This document shows, piece by piece, positions 28,016 through 37,706 of a DNA stretch of 64,000 nucleotides. Under the pieces are notes generated by a model. That model ran no database searches. It was given only the letters and a program-made list of their open reading frames with translations, and was not told where the DNA came from. The position numbers and the translations under genes are program-made. The stretch is from Staphylococcus cohnii subsp. cohnii (lineage in GTDB: Bacteria > Bacillota > Bacilli > Staphylococcales > Staphylococcaceae): assembly GCF_002902365.1 (NCBI RefSeq), contig NZ_PPQC01000009.1, positions 62,001 to 126,000 on the forward strand, given 5' to 3'. Numbering within the stretch: position 1 is the first letter of the stretch; each line of letters opens with the position of its first letter.

Positions 28016-28582
28016 TTACTCCCTTTCGAACCAAACATATTATTTCTCACTTTAACTTTCAGCTTTATCTTGAATAAAACTTCGATCACGACTGTAACGA
28101 ACACCATTCCTGCTTTATCAAACAAGACACAATATTCTCATCAGTTTAATAATTCATTATTTTCAAAGTGAATTAAACAGCATTTTAAATTAGCTTAGAT
28201 AAATATGTGCTCAAGATCTCCCCATTTACTGAGCAAAATACTTCATTCACTATTATTTAAAATTTTAAAATAGTTTACTACTTCCCTAAGTAGTTATCTT
28301 ACTTTCCTATAGTGTAACAACTTAACTAAATCATTATCTATACTAATTATTAATTCTATCAAATATTATTTAAAATTGTGATGTTTTTTCTAGTTTTTTC
28401 TAGATATGTTTTATTTAGCATATTAAATGCACTTGCAAATCATTCTTTTAAGTATTTTTCATAAAAAAAATAGGGGTGAAACCATTATGCTTTTTAGCTT
28501 CACTCTCCTACTCATATATTTTAATACGCTTCAAAAAGTTATTGCTTTATCTATAACTTATCTTAACGATTGTTAACACATT
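28016..28582. other. 567-base A+T-rich intergenic stretch
   Basis: It lies between the galM start and the ABC permease stop. Apart from the terminator at 28472-28520 and presumably the galM promoter, I see no open frame with a ribosome site, no repeat array and no recognisable RNA. Confidence 0.5.
28463..28509 (-). terminator. terminator of the NatAB-type ABC operon
   Basis: On the minus strand AGG-G-GTGAA and TTCACCCCT pair with two bulged A bases, followed by ATTTTTTTTAT. Confidence 0.75.
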
Positions 28583-29821
28583 TTAATTTTTACTGAAGAC
28601 ACGTTTCATGGACTTCAACAAGCCTTTATCAAAACTTAATATTGTATCTTTATAACTTCTTACTGCGATATAAAGCAAGATAAATATTGTTACTATTGAT
28701 AAACTCATACTTACTACAATTTCCCAAGTAGCTACGTCAGGTGTTGATGCACGTAAAAACATGATAAAAGGAGATAATAAAGGAATAAAACTTGCAACTT
28801 TTATGAGTGTCGTGTCAGGATTGATAACACCAAACATTGCCATATATAACGCAATGATACTAATCAAAGTCATCGGCATAAGTGATTGGTTAATATCTTC
28901 GATTCGCGCAGTAATCGACCCCAAAATAGCGGCCAATATAATATATGAAAGTATACCTAAAATAAGAGAAAGCATACCTACGATAATTAATTGTACTGTT
29001 AGCTCATTAGGCTCAACATCAAATCCTTTAAGCATGTCTCCAATATCAAATAGCAACACACTTATGATGCCTACAATAATGAAAATACTGATTTGTGTTA
29101 ATGCCACAGCGATGACGCCACACAATTTTGCAAGTATGTGTGTTACTGGAGATATACTTGTGATAATCATTTCAATGACACGTGAGGTCTTCTCAGTTGC
29201 AATTTCCATTGCCACTTGATTGGCATAATTTATGATTATGAAAAACATGAGCATAATGCCCGCATAAACGATAATCGTATTAAATGTTTTTTGTGACTCA
29301 CTTAAATTTGTCTCGTTCGCACTATCTGAAAGCACCTGTGAGCTTACTTCACTTTGAGATTGCAATTGTTTTAGCTCATCTTCAGATAGATTTAAACTAG
29401 ATGCCACAAGTTTGGTTTGAATGGCTGACAAAGTAGTTTGTAATTTTTGTTCATCTGTTTTTGACACGGTATCTTTACTTAAAATTTTACCAGTCAGTTT
29501 ATGATTATCATGCAAATCAATGACATACGCTTTATCTAACTTTTCATTTTTCACTTGTTGATGTGCTTGTGATTTAGTCACTTTTTTAAATTTCGCATCA
29601 CTATCAAGGTGATTACTTTGTGCTTTAATCACTTTATATACTTGGTCCTGATTAACTGCAATACCAATCTTATCAGGGCCATTATCAAATAGATCGACAA
29701 TTTTATTTATATTAGCCGCTGCCAACATTAATATAACTACAATCGCAGTGAAAATCATAAATGATTTTGTTTTTACTTTACTTTTATACGTAAGTGAAAA
29801 AGTAGCCCAAAATTTATCCAT
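28583..29821 (-). CDS. ABC-2 type exporter permease (NatB-like)
   Basis: Membrane subunit of an ABC exporter, 412 residues from the ATG at 29821, six bases after AGTAGGTG; upstream GTG and ATG codons sit inside the ribosome site. One N-terminal span (about residues 22-42) is followed by a large extracytoplasmic domain (50-175) rich in Lys, Asp and Gln, then five to six spans. This is the ABC-2 layout of NatB/YhaP, whose best known member exports sodium. Start overlaps the ATPase stop by eight bases. Substrate unknown. Confidence 0.82.
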   Translation of the reverse strand: MDKFWATFSLTYKSKVKTKSFMIFTAIVVILMLAAANINKIVDLFDNGPDKIGIAVNQDQVYKVIKAQSNHLDSDAKFKKVTKSQAHQQVKNEKLDKAYVIDLHDNHKLTGKILSKDTVSKTDEQKLQTTLSAIQTKLVASSLNLSEDELKQLQSQSEVSSQVLSDSANETNLSESQKTFNTIIVYAGIMLMFFIIINYANQVAMEIATEKTSRVIEMIITSISPVTHILAKLCGVIAVALTQISIFIIVGIISVLLFDIGDMLKGFDVEPNELTVQLIIVGMLSLILGILSYIILAAILGSITARIEDINQSLMPMTLISIIALYMAMFGVINPDTTLIKVASFIPLLSPFIMFLRASTPDVATWEIVVSMSLSIVTIFILLYIAVRSYKDTILSFDKGLLKSMKRVFSKN

Positions 29822-30713
29822 TTGCATCACCTACTTTAGCTATAAAAATCTCATTTAACGTTGGTTCTATAACTTGAAACCTTTTGACAAAACCATACTG
29901 AACAACGATATTATATATTTCCTCTGCAATCACTTCGTCTTCTATCAACGCTCTTATTTCCCTTTTATTCCGTTCAACCTGGATAACACCAGTAATATCA
30001 TCTATTTCTGACATCGCATGATTTGTTTCAATTATAACGCTTTTATTGCCATGATTTGCTTTCACCTCATCAATTGGCCCAGAAACAACAAGTTCACCTT
30101 TATTCAAAATACAAACATCATCACATAGTTCTTCTACATGTTCCATCCTATGAGAACTATATATAATCGTCGTTCCTGCATCATTTAAATCTTTTACGGC
30201 TGATTTTAATAATTCAACATTAACTGGATCTAAACCACTAAAAGGTTCATCCAAGATTAATAATTCTGGATTATGTAACATACTTGCTAAGAGTTGGATT
30301 TTTTGCTGATTTCCTTTAGATAACGCTTCTATTTTCTTTTCTCTATTCTCTTCAATATCAAAACGATTTAACCAATAATCAATGGATTTGCTTATCTCTT
30401 TTGATTTCATCCCTTTTAATGTAGCTAAATATTTCAATTCTTCTTCTACTTTCATTTTCGGATGTAACCCTCGTTCTTCAGGCAAATATCCTATTTTATC
30501 ATATATTGTTTGGTCAATCGCTTTATCTTTATATAAAATTTGTCCTTCTGTAATCGGCGTCAAACCAAGTATCATTCTAAAAGTTGTCGTCTTTCCTGCA
30601 CCATTACGTCCTAAAAATCCTAGCATCTTTCCTGATTCTAAAGTTATCGATATGTCATTAACTGCTGTAAAATCCTTATATTTTTTTGTAACATTTGCTA
30701 TTTTTAAGGACAT
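29814..30713 (-). CDS. ABC exporter ATP-binding protein (NatA-like)
   Basis: ATPase of 299 residues driving the adjacent permease. Walker A GRNGAGKTT is near residues 35-43, the Q-loop region includes GYLPEERGLHP, the ABC signature is LSKGNQQK and Walker B LLILDEPFSG. A C-terminal domain of about 90 residues (from residue 210) is typical of NatA/YhaQ. Ribosome site AAAGGGGGGG. It is first in a two-gene operon. Confidence 0.88.
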   Translation of the reverse strand: MSLKIANVTKKYKDFTAVNDISITLESGKMLGFLGRNGAGKTTTFRMILGLTPITEGQILYKDKAIDQTIYDKIGYLPEERGLHPKMKVEEELKYLATLKGMKSKEISKSIDYWLNRFDIEENREKKIEALSKGNQQKIQLLASMLHNPELLILDEPFSGLDPVNVELLKSAVKDLNDAGTTIIYSSHRMEHVEELCDDVCILNKGELVVSGPIDEVKANHGNKSVIIETNHAMSEIDDITGVIQVERNKREIRALIEDEVIAEEIYNIVVQYGFVKRFQVIEPTLNEIFIAKVGDANG

Positions 30714-30945
30714 GATAAGATCCCCCCCTTTAAAGTCGAATGAATATATATTGATAATAACATTTCACACCCTGAAAATACATTTCAAATTGTACTTTAT
30801 ATTTTTATATCATGATCTATATCAGCTCTTACTTTTTCTTATTATCTATAAACATTGTTATCTTTACAATATTTTTTGCAAGCACTATCATTAGATTAAA
30901 TAAGTAATTAGAACTTATTAAAATGATTTTGGGAGGCAATGCCGC

Positions 30946-32565
30946 AAAAGTTACAGTATTGGGATCGATTTTGGTACAGCATCTGGTCGTGTATTTCTCG
31001 TAGATACCTCCAATGGAGAGATTATTTCTAGCTACATAGAAGCATACCCTCATGGTACAATTTCAGGTTCATTGAACGGTCATGACTTACCGCACAATTA
31101 TTTTTTACAAAGCGCTGAAGATTATACAGATATATTAGAAAAAGGTGTTCAACACGTTTTATCAGAAAGTAAAATTAATCCATCAAATGTAATTGGTATG
31201 GGAATCGATTTCACGAGTTGTACTATCGTCTTTTTAGATGAATATTTCAAACCATTACATACACATGAATCATTAAAAGATGAACCACATGCTTATGTTA
31301 AGCTTTGGAAACACCATGGTGCTCAAGAAGAAGCGACATTTATGAAAAAAATAAATGACACACATAACGCAAATTGGTTAGACTTTTATGGTCATAGTGT
31401 TAATAGTGAATGGATGATTCCCAAAATATTAGAGGTTAAACACAAAGCGCCAGAAATTTTAGCGCAGAGTGCATATATTATGGAGGCTGGAGATTATATT
31501 GTTAGTCTATTAACCAATCGCAATATTCGTTCAAATTGTGGCATAGGGTTCAAAGGTTTTTACAACGAAAAAGATGGCTTTAATTATTCATTTTTTGAAG
31601 CGGTAGATAAAGACTTACCTTCGATTGTAAAAAATAAATGTGAGGCACCAGTGATAAATATTGGCGAAAGTGCGGGGACTTTAACTACTTATTACCAAAA
31701 ATTATGGGGACTATCAGATAAAGTTCAAATTTCTCCTTATATTATAGATGCGCATTCAGGAGTACTCGGCGTTGGTGCAATCGAACAAGGCGAATTCACA
31801 CCTGTTATAGGTACTAGCACTTGTCACCTCATGCTCGACACTAAGCAAGTTGCAATTCCTGCGATTACAGGATCAGTCAAAGATGCAATTATCCCTGGTT
31901 TATATGCTTATGAAGCCGATCAAGCTGCAGTTGGTGATTTATTTAGTTATTCAGCTAGTCAGGCGCCAGCGTACATTGTAAAACAAGCGGAAGAAGAAGG
32001 TATTACTGTATTAGAGCACTTAGAAAATTTGGCTTCTGAGATACCAATTCATCAACAGCACGTAACCATTTTAGATTGGCATAATGGTAATCGGAGTATA
32101 TTAAGCAATAGTAATCTTACTGGTAGTATCTTTGGCTTAACGTTACAAACACCATTCGAAATGATTCATCGTGCTTATATGGAAGCAACGGCCTTTGGGA
32201 CTAAGTTAATTATGCAACAATTTGAAGATAACCAAATACCGGTTAATACTGTTTATGCTGCTGGTGGTATACCTATTAAAAGCGAATTACTCGTAGATAT
32301 ATATACTAATGTCTTAAATAAAGAAGTCGTCGTTATGGATTCTTCCAATGCTACAGCATTAGGTGCAGCAATGTTAGGTGCAAATGTAGGCGGTGCTTAT
32401 CAAACACTTGAAGATACAGTACATCATATGAAACAACCAGTCTATTATCGTTTACAGCCTGATCCAGAAAAGGTAAAACAATATGAAGCACTTTTTCAAC
32501 GTTACAAAGCTTTGCATGATGTATTAGGAAAGCATTATCCAAATTTATCATATATTAATAACTAA
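30946..32565 (+). CDS. araB: ribulokinase-like FGGY kinase, start codon apparently lost
   Basis: Sugar kinase that would phosphorylate L-ribulose or a related pentulose. The frame encodes SYSIGIDFGTASGRVFLVD at its beginning (from 30949), the FGGY phosphate-binding motif, and later GIDFTSCTIVF, VIGTSTCHLML and YAAGGIPIKSELL. The ribosome site GGGAGG (30931-30936) is correctly spaced, but the codon at the expected start (30946) is AAA. No ATG, GTG or TTG is in frame before TTG at 31072, which would remove 42 residues including the ATP-site strand. A nearby ATG at 30939 is out of frame by one base. It is either a recent pseudogene, a sequencing error, or uses an odd start. No araA or araD is near. 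Confidence 0.8.
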   Translation, partial: KSYSIGIDFGTASGRVFLVDTSNGEIISSYIEAYPHGTISGSLNGHDLPHNYFLQSAEDYTDILEKGVQHVLSESKINPSNVIGMGIDFTSCTIVFLDEYFKPLHTHESLKDEPHAYVKLWKHHGAQEEATFMKKINDTHNANWLDFYGHSVNSEWMIPKILEVKHKAPEILAQSAYIMEAGDYIVSLLTNRNIRSNCGIGFKGFYNEKDGFNYSFFEAVDKDLPSIVKNKCEAPVINIGESAGTLTTYYQKLWGLSDKVQISPYIIDAHSGVLGVGAIEQGEFTPVIGTSTCHLMLDTKQVAIPAITGSVKDAIIPGLYAYEADQAAVGDLFSYSASQAPAYIVKQAEEEGITVLEHLENLASEIPIHQQHVTILDWHNGNRSILSNSNLTGSIFGLTLQTPFEMIHRAYMEATAFGTKLIMQQFEDNQIPVNTVYAAGGIPIKSELLVDIYTNVLNKEVVVMDSSNATALGAAMLGANVGGAYQTLEDTVHHMKQPVYYRLQPDPEKVKQYEALFQRYKALHDVLGKHYPNLSYINN

Positions 32566-32574
32566 AATTTATAA

Positions 32575-32634
32575 AAACCCAATTATGACAAAAAAACAGT
32601 TTAACAGTTTGACTTGTCATAATTGGGTTTATTT
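32575..32634. terminator. bidirectional terminator between araB and the DUF805 gene
   Basis: AAACCCAATTATGACA (32575-32590) pairs exactly with TGTCATAATTGGGTTT (32615-32630), followed by ATTTTAAT; A residues precede it. Confidence 0.9.
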
Positions 32635-32637
32635 TAA

Positions 32638-33216
32638 TTATTGCTCTCTATACATGTCGTCAATTTTAGTATATTGGTTTGCATATTTATGGCTCGGACC
32701 ATATTTATTTGTCTTTCGTTCACTATCCAAGCAACTAACGACGAGCGCATAAATACCAAAACCTATATAGAATGCATATATTAATACGATGAAAATAACA
32801 CTTGCCATATGATTGAAATCTGAATCTAGTATAGCTATTACTGTAAATATGATATATGAAAACACTGAAATGCCCAAATAAATAAGTGGTAGTAACATCG
32901 ATCTACCTGTATCATGAAATCTTCTAATAAATATCGCCCAATTAGGTATTAAAGTAGCTAACCCATACACAGCTATATATATCACACTGATAATAAGAAA
33001 GATTACGCTTATCATAATGACCGTTTCAGATTGAGAAGCTGCAGCGCTAATTAGTGCAATCAAACCAATGATATATATAACAAACGCTGGTACTAGAAAA
33101 ATCATATGCCATAAAACCATATACCAATATTCACTTCTGCGTGCACGGCCTTTGAAGTTAAAATAATTTCTCCAAAATAGTTTTAATGCTTCTCCAAATC
33201 CAATTTTTCTTTCCAA
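32638..33216 (-). CDS. DUF805 membrane protein
   Basis: A 192-residue protein of the DUF805 family, common in staphylococci and of unknown function. I start it at TTG 33216 (ERKIGFGEAL), four to five bases after GGGGGGAG; the in-frame extension to 33276 lacks a ribosome site. Typical features are FWRNYFNFKGRARRSEYWY before the first helix, four spans, and the RRFHDTGRS motif after the third. Some relatives affect export of membrane proteins or quinolone response, but no role is shown here. Confidence 0.8.
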   Translation of the reverse strand: MERKIGFGEALKLFWRNYFNFKGRARRSEYWYMVLWHMIFLVPAFVIYIIGLIALISAAASQSETVIMISVIFLIISVIYIAVYGLATLIPNWAIFIRRFHDTGRSMLLPLIYLGISVFSYIIFTVIAILDSDFNHMASVIFIVLIYAFYIGFGIYALVVSCLDSERKTNKYGPSHKYANQYTKIDDMYREQ

Positions 33217-33426
33217 ATTGCTCCCCCCGTTCCAAGTACATTTGATAAAATGTTCATTTAACTTTAATATAGTCATTGATACTTTAACTTATGCGTTTTT
33301 AATTTTTAGTAAACTTATAAGATTATTCTACCAAAATTCCCACATGCTTGTAACACAATTTTACAATTTAATAAAAAAATTTTAAAAACATTTAATTTCG
33401 AAAACTAATATATGGAGGATTAATAA

Positions 33427-34035
33427 ATGGATTTTTTACAACGTGATACAGTCACTATCGCCAAAGATTTATTAGGTGTACGTGTCATTTTCGAAGATGA
33501 TTTGCATACATTTACTGGATACATCGTTGAAACTGAAGCCTATGTTGGTGAAAAGGATCAAGCCGCTCACGGATTTAATGGCAAACGCACACCCAAAGTA
33601 GAATCATTATATAAACTTGGTGGCACTATTTATGCCCATGTGATGCATACGCATTTACTCATCAACTTTGTAACACAATTAGAAGGTGTACCTGAAGGTG
33701 TCCTGATACGTGCTGTTGAACCAGAAGAGAATATTGAAGCTATGCGTTCAAATAGAAACAAAGATGGCTTTGAATTAACAAATGGCCCAGGAAAATGGAC
33801 TAAAGCATTTAATATACCAAGACATTTGGATGGTTCACGATTAAATGAAGGCAATCTAAAAATAGATACTAAAAATCGTAAACATCCCAAACACATTGAG
33901 GAAACACCGAGAATTGGCATTCCTAATAAAGGTGAATGGACGCATAAACCACTGCGCTTTATTGTTAAAGGTAATCCTTATGTTTCAAGAATTTCAAAAC
34001 GTACTACTATACCACCACAAGATACATGGCGTTAA
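33427..34035 (+). CDS. 3-methyladenine DNA glycosylase (AAG/MPG family)
   Basis: Base-excision repair enzyme that removes alkylated purines and hypoxanthine. The 202-residue protein shows the opening [30 protein letters not shown] with the catalytic Glu, the intercalating-loop tyrosine in [21 protein letters not shown], and [12 protein letters not shown]. Length is normal. Ribosome site TATGGAGGA. Single gene. Confidence 0.95.
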   Translation: MDFLQRDTVTIAKDLLGVRVIFEDDLHTFTGYIVETEAYVGEKDQAAHGFNGKRTPKVESLYKLGGTIYAHVMHTHLLINFVTQLEGVPEGVLIRAVEPEENIEAMRSNRNKDGFELTNGPGKWTKAFNIPRHLDGSRLNEGNLKIDTKNRKHPKHIEETPRIGIPNKGEWTHKPLRFIVKGNPYVSRISKRTTIPPQDTWR

Positions 34036-34040
34036 TAAAA

Positions 34041-34079
34041 GGGAAACAGAGATTAAAATTTAATATAATCTCTGTTCCC
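34041..34079 (-). terminator. terminator of the second NhaC gene
   Basis: GGGAAACAGAGATTA (34041-34055) pairs with TAATCTCTGTTCCC (34066-34079). On the minus strand it is followed by TTTTATTAA, so it best serves the NhaC gene, though the glycosylase gene ends just before it. Confidence 0.78.
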
Positions 34080-34174
34080 CTAAAATATTATTAAATTATA
34101 TACATTCATTTTGAATGCCTAGTTTGTGTTAGATCACTTTCACTTTCTAATAGTTAACCTAATTAAAGCACAAA

Positions 34175-35503
34175 TTATTTAGAAAGTTTTTTGTCTTTAT
34201 CAAGTAAACCAAATTGTATCGTAATAACAGTACAAATGACAAAGATTACAGGATAAAATGTGTATTTTAAAACTTCTATATAAGAAACATCTCCATATTG
34301 TTCAACCATTAACATACCACTATCGTGCGGTAGCACCATTAAGGCACAACATGCGAATATATCTAATAAGCTTGCCATTCGTTTAGGTGGCACCTTATAT
34401 TCATCTCCAATTTCTTTAGCGATAGGCGCAGAAATTAAAATTGCTAAAGTATTATGTGATAAAGCAGCAGAAAGCACACCGGACATTAAACTAATCACAT
34501 ATTCTGCACTTTTTCGGCCTTTTGCTTTTTCTTTCATTGTTTTAATAATCCAATCAATACCACCATAATAGCGAATTAACGCCACAAGTCCAGAAACTAA
34601 AAACGCCACAAGAAAAATAAGGAACATGCTTTCCATACCTTCACCAATAGCTTTTGTAAACTGGAATATGCCCAAATCACCTTGAAGTAAACCAATGACA
34701 CCTGCCATTATGATACCGATTATCAACACTAAAATAACATCTAGACCTGCGATTGCTGCTATAAGTACAAATAGATACGGTAGAATATTTATAAAATTAA
34801 AACTTAAGTCACCTTCCACCTTACCTGTTCCACCCACAACTGCATATATAACTGCAGTAATAAGTGCAGCAGGTAGCGCAATCAACACATTCATCTTAAA
34901 TTTATCTTTCATCTTAGCACCAACGCCGTTTGTAGCTGCAATCGTCGTATCTGAAATAATGGATAGGTTATCACCAAAGTATGCACCTGCAATAACAGCG
35001 GCACCTGCTGCTGCGACACTTAAGTCAGCAGCTTGAGCTACAGCAACACCTACTGGAATAAAGGCAGCTTGTGCTCCCGTAGAAGTACCCAACGTTAGCG
35101 CAGCAAAACCGCTCATAATGAATATACCAGGTATGAGTAGACTTGGTGGGATGACATTCAGCCCCATATTCACCATCGCTGACTTACCGCCCATTTCTGA
35201 TGTAACCGTAGAAAAGGCGCCTGCTAATAACAGTATCAAACCTAGATTAACAATACCTGAATTGCCTGCATGCGCTGTAAATATTTCTACTTTTTTAGAA
35301 AACTTTGTTTTTCTATCATAGCATGTCCAAGCAATAACGATGCCGATAAAAATAGCAACATGTCTAGGTAATTGATCAAACGCATCTTCTTTACCCATTA
35401 TGGTAAAAGTGATGCCTACACCAATATATAATCCTAAAAATATGATTAACGGTAGAAGTGCTAAAACACCATATTGCTTATCACTTCTATTTAATTCCTG
35501 CAT
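34175..35503 (-). CDS. NhaC-family Na+/H+ antiporter-type transporter
   Basis: A 442-residue membrane protein of the NhaC family, started at the ATG at 35503 right after AAAAGGAGGAG; a longer in-frame start at 35569 has no ribosome site. Signatures are LGTSTGAQAAFIPVGVAVAQ, GAYFGDNLSIISDTTIAA and SHNTLAILISAPIA. It is a paralogue of the gene at 11569-12864 but lacks the S-box, so it may differ in substrate (cation exchange, or an amino acid or organic acid). Transcribed alone. Confidence 0.82.
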   Translation of the reverse strand: MQELNRSDKQYGVLALLPLIIFLGLYIGVGITFTIMGKEDAFDQLPRHVAIFIGIVIAWTCYDRKTKFSKKVEIFTAHAGNSGIVNLGLILLLAGAFSTVTSEMGGKSAMVNMGLNVIPPSLLIPGIFIMSGFAALTLGTSTGAQAAFIPVGVAVAQAADLSVAAAGAAVIAGAYFGDNLSIISDTTIAATNGVGAKMKDKFKMNVLIALPAALITAVIYAVVGGTGKVEGDLSFNFINILPYLFVLIAAIAGLDVILVLIIGIIMAGVIGLLQGDLGIFQFTKAIGEGMESMFLIFLVAFLVSGLVALIRYYGGIDWIIKTMKEKAKGRKSAEYVISLMSGVLSAALSHNTLAILISAPIAKEIGDEYKVPPKRMASLLDIFACCALMVLPHDSGMLMVEQYGDVSYIEVLKYTFYPVIFVICTVITIQFGLLDKDKKLSK

Positions 35504-35610
35504 AACACTCCTCCTTTTAAACCTAGTAATTTTATATGGCTTATAGTATATCAAAAAAGAAGCAAACACAGAAATTTAAAATCTCGTCACAACTCACGCT
35601 AAAAATAAAA

Positions 35611-35649
35611 TGTGAGCATTAGTCAAAATCAAATTGACTTGTGCTCACA
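35611..35649 (-). terminator. terminator of the PadR-HAAS-DUF4097 operon
   Basis: TGTGAGCA (35611-35618) and TGCTCACA (35642-35649) close the stem, with AGTCAA/TTGACT inside. The minus strand continues TTTTATTTTTAG. Confidence 0.85.
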
Positions 35650-35679
35650 CAATGCTATTTAATAATTAATATTTCAAAT

Positions 35680-36480
35680 TTAATTGATTTCAGCATTACC
35701 TGTATCTGTTTTAATATGAATGAGATTTGATCCATTTCCTACTTGCTTGTTTTTAAACAAGTGATTATTAATATCCAACTCTCCTACGTCACTTTCAAAT
35801 TCTATCCGTGTATTATTAGGTTTTTTATCCGTATAATCCATTGCTATATCGCCCACATCCGTTTTCACTTTAATCGGCTTATCAGCTGGCATATCTTTGA
35901 TATCAATTGATCCAGTATCAGCTTCAAATTCGCCTGAATTAAATTGAGTCATTGCCATATCCATATCTGCGACATCAACTTCAGCAATTAAACGGTCAAA
36001 TTTAGCATGCGTGATATTTAATTTCCCGACATCTGCGTATAACTTAGCATAATCCGCTTTTATTTGATCAATCATAATCGAACCAGATTCAGTATTAACA
36101 TTTAAATGGCTTAATGACTTAGGTAATGTGATTATGACATCATTATTTTTAAAGTCCATAAATGTAATATCGACATTGCTGTCTAATGGTTTATCTTTCA
36201 CATATAACGTGCCGTTTTTTATAGTAGTATCCATATTTATTTTGTCGTTAGAACCTCGTGATTCAACTTTAAGTTGATCACCTTTTTTAAGTTTTAAATT
36301 ACTATTGTTCAAATCTATATTGAGGTTTTTCACTTTATTTTCATCATATTCCTTATGATAATTCTCTGTGACTTCTTTCGACTTTTTACTTTCTATTTGA
36401 AATTGGTTTACGACACCAATGCCACAAACAATCGTTATAATTAATCCTATTACAAAAAGACTAATCAATGTTTTCTTCAT
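35680..36480 (-). CDS. DUF4097 beta-repeat protein with N-terminal membrane anchor
   Basis: A 266-residue protein starting at the ATG at 36480 (MKKTLISLF) after AAAGGAGTGGG; a longer frame to 36534 lies inside the upstream gene. One hydrophobic segment (residues 4-24) anchors it, with the rest outside. From about residue 70 it is a series of short strands with repeated motifs such as TESGSIMID, ADTGSIDIKD, TDVGDIAMD, SDVGELDIN and TDTGNAEIN, the DUF4097 beta-helix pattern. Its ATG overlaps the HAAS gene stop (ATGA). Such operons are thought to respond to envelope stress; the exact role is unknown. Confidence 0.85.
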   Translation of the reverse strand: MKKTLISLFVIGLIITIVCGIGVVNQFQIESKKSKEVTENYHKEYDENKVKNLNIDLNNSNLKLKKGDQLKVESRGSNDKINMDTTIKNGTLYVKDKPLDSNVDITFMDFKNNDVIITLPKSLSHLNVNTESGSIMIDQIKADYAKLYADVGKLNITHAKFDRLIAEVDVADMDMAMTQFNSGEFEADTGSIDIKDMPADKPIKVKTDVGDIAMDYTDKKPNNTRIEFESDVGELDINNHLFKNKQVGNGSNLIHIKTDTGNAEIN

Positions 36481-37037
36481 GAAATCCCACTCCTTTTCAC
36501 AACACTTATATTCCATTTGAGATACTTCACACAAATTAAATAAAATGCTTTAGAAATTAAATACGTAATCACAAATAACATTAATCCCATTCCAAACAAT
36601 GCACCTACTGCATATACATCAAAAAGTAATACATTTTCAAATCCACTTAAAAGTCCTTTCACTAATAACAATATTGGACTTAAAACGAATGAAATTGTCG
36701 TTACAATTAATGAAATAACGATGCTTAAAACGAAAATAAACGGTACTAAAATTACAAAGAAATTTAATATACTTAAACCCATCACTGCAAAAATGGCATT
36801 CCCAACGTCGCCAAATTTTTTACTGTCAGCAGCTTTTTCTACAGCAGCTGTCGCATTCATTTCTTTAGCTAAAGTTTTAGGATCACCTAGTTCTTTTGAA
36901 ATTTGTGCTTCTGTTTTACCTTCTTTTAATCCACTATAAAAATGTGTTTCATACTCATTTAAAATATCTTGACGTTCTGCATCAGAATCATGTCTCAAAT
37001 GTTTATGCAATTGTTTTAAAAATTCATTTTTAGTCAT
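36477..37037 (-). CDS. DUF1700/HAAS domain membrane protein
   Basis: A 186-residue protein. Residues 1-65 form the HAAS helical domain (MTKNEFLKQLHKHLRH, LNEYETHFYSGLKEGKTE, LGDPKTLAKEM), followed by three to four spans. The ATG at 37037 is chosen over a GTG at 37046 that sits too close to the GGAGAG ribosome site. Its start lies inside the padR gene end and its stop overlaps the DUF4097 start, so all three are coupled. HAAS proteins usually pair with a PadR regulator and transduce or buffer a membrane signal. Confidence 0.85.
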   Translation of the reverse strand: MTKNEFLKQLHKHLRHDSDAERQDILNEYETHFYSGLKEGKTEAQISKELGDPKTLAKEMNATAAVEKAADSKKFGDVGNAIFAVMGLSILNFFVILVPFIFVLSIVISLIVTTISFVLSPILLLVKGLLSGFENVLLFDVYAVGALFGMGLMLFVITYLISKAFYLICVKYLKWNISVVKRSGIS

Positions 37038-37353
37038 TCCGTTCACTCTCCTTTATAAATACTTCTACAATATTCGAAAATGATCGCCATTCATGTAATA
37101 AGTCAACTAACCTGTCGTTACCTTGGTCAGTCACTTTATAATATTTCCTTGCTGGACCCTCTGAAGAAGGTTGGTAATATGTCGTGAGTTCTCCATTTTT
37201 CACTAATCTTCGTAGCAACGGATACACAGTTCCTTCTGCAATACTCATATGTCTCGAAATATTTTGAACGAGCGAGTAACCGTACTGGTCATCTCTTTTG
37301 ATAATAAGCAGCACAATAAGCTCTAGCGCACCCTTTTTAAATTGACTATTCAT
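37030..37353 (-). CDS. PadR-family transcriptional regulator
   Basis: A 107-residue regulator of the short PadR subfamily. The winged helix reads ALELIVLLIIKRDDQYGYSLV, IAEGTVYPLLRRLVKNGEL (recognition helix) and GPARKYYKVTDQG (wing), ending in a dimerisation helix. It leads the padR-HAAS-DUF4097 operon; two copies of a TACTATACATT element lie upstream and are its probable operators. Ribosome site GGAGGTAAC. Single-domain PadR proteins usually repress their own operon. Confidence 0.9.
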   Translation of the reverse strand: MNSQFKKGALELIVLLIIKRDDQYGYSLVQNISRHMSIAEGTVYPLLRRLVKNGELTTYYQPSSEGPARKYYKVTDQGNDRLVDLLHEWRSFSNIVEVFIKESERND

Positions 37354-37377
37354 ATGTTACCTCCTATGTAAAACCAG

Positions 37378-37441
37378 TACTATACATTACACAGTAGCTG
37401 TCGAAAAGAATATAACACACACTACTATACATTGCAAGGTA
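37378..37441 (-). promoter_or_regulatory. paired TACTATACATT elements, probable PadR operators
   Basis: TACTATACATTACACAGTA (37378-37396) and TACTATACATTGCAAGGTA (37423-37441) share 11 leading bases and a closing GTA, with starts 45 bases apart. Each reads TATAGTA on the minus strand, so they may overlap -10 elements of the padR operon. PadR-family operators often have such TAC...GTA ends. Confidence 0.55.
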
Positions 37442-37503
37442 CTATGTTATAGATAATTAATGTATTTATTCTTCTAGCATCTTTGCGTATTAGACAAGGG
37501 AAT

Positions 37504-37518
37504 GATTATCTGAAAATT
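37504..37518. promoter_or_regulatory. possible CodY box upstream of gltS
   Basis: GATTATCTGAAAATT matches the CodY consensus AATTTTCWGAAAATT at 13 of 15 positions. It lies about 75 bases before a TATAAT at 37590-37595 that could be the gltS -10. In A+T-rich DNA such matches arise by chance. Confidence 0.3.
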
Positions 37519-37706
37519 ACAAATAAAACAATCTCTATTTATTCTATTTAATATTTAATTCCAAACTAGATTTATACTATTTAAATATGTATAATAGATA
37601 GCATGGAGTTTTGTAAGCACTTTCTTTATTGTCATTTTGCACATGACTCCATCTATATAACAAGACACACAGGAGAGTTTCATTTGAAATTTAAGGGGGA
37701 TTGAAA

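Noticed and set aside
30923..30960. ATG at 30923 or 30939 as the ribulokinase start
   Set aside because: Both are out of frame with the conserved SYSIGIDFGTASG sequence; using them needs an indel.
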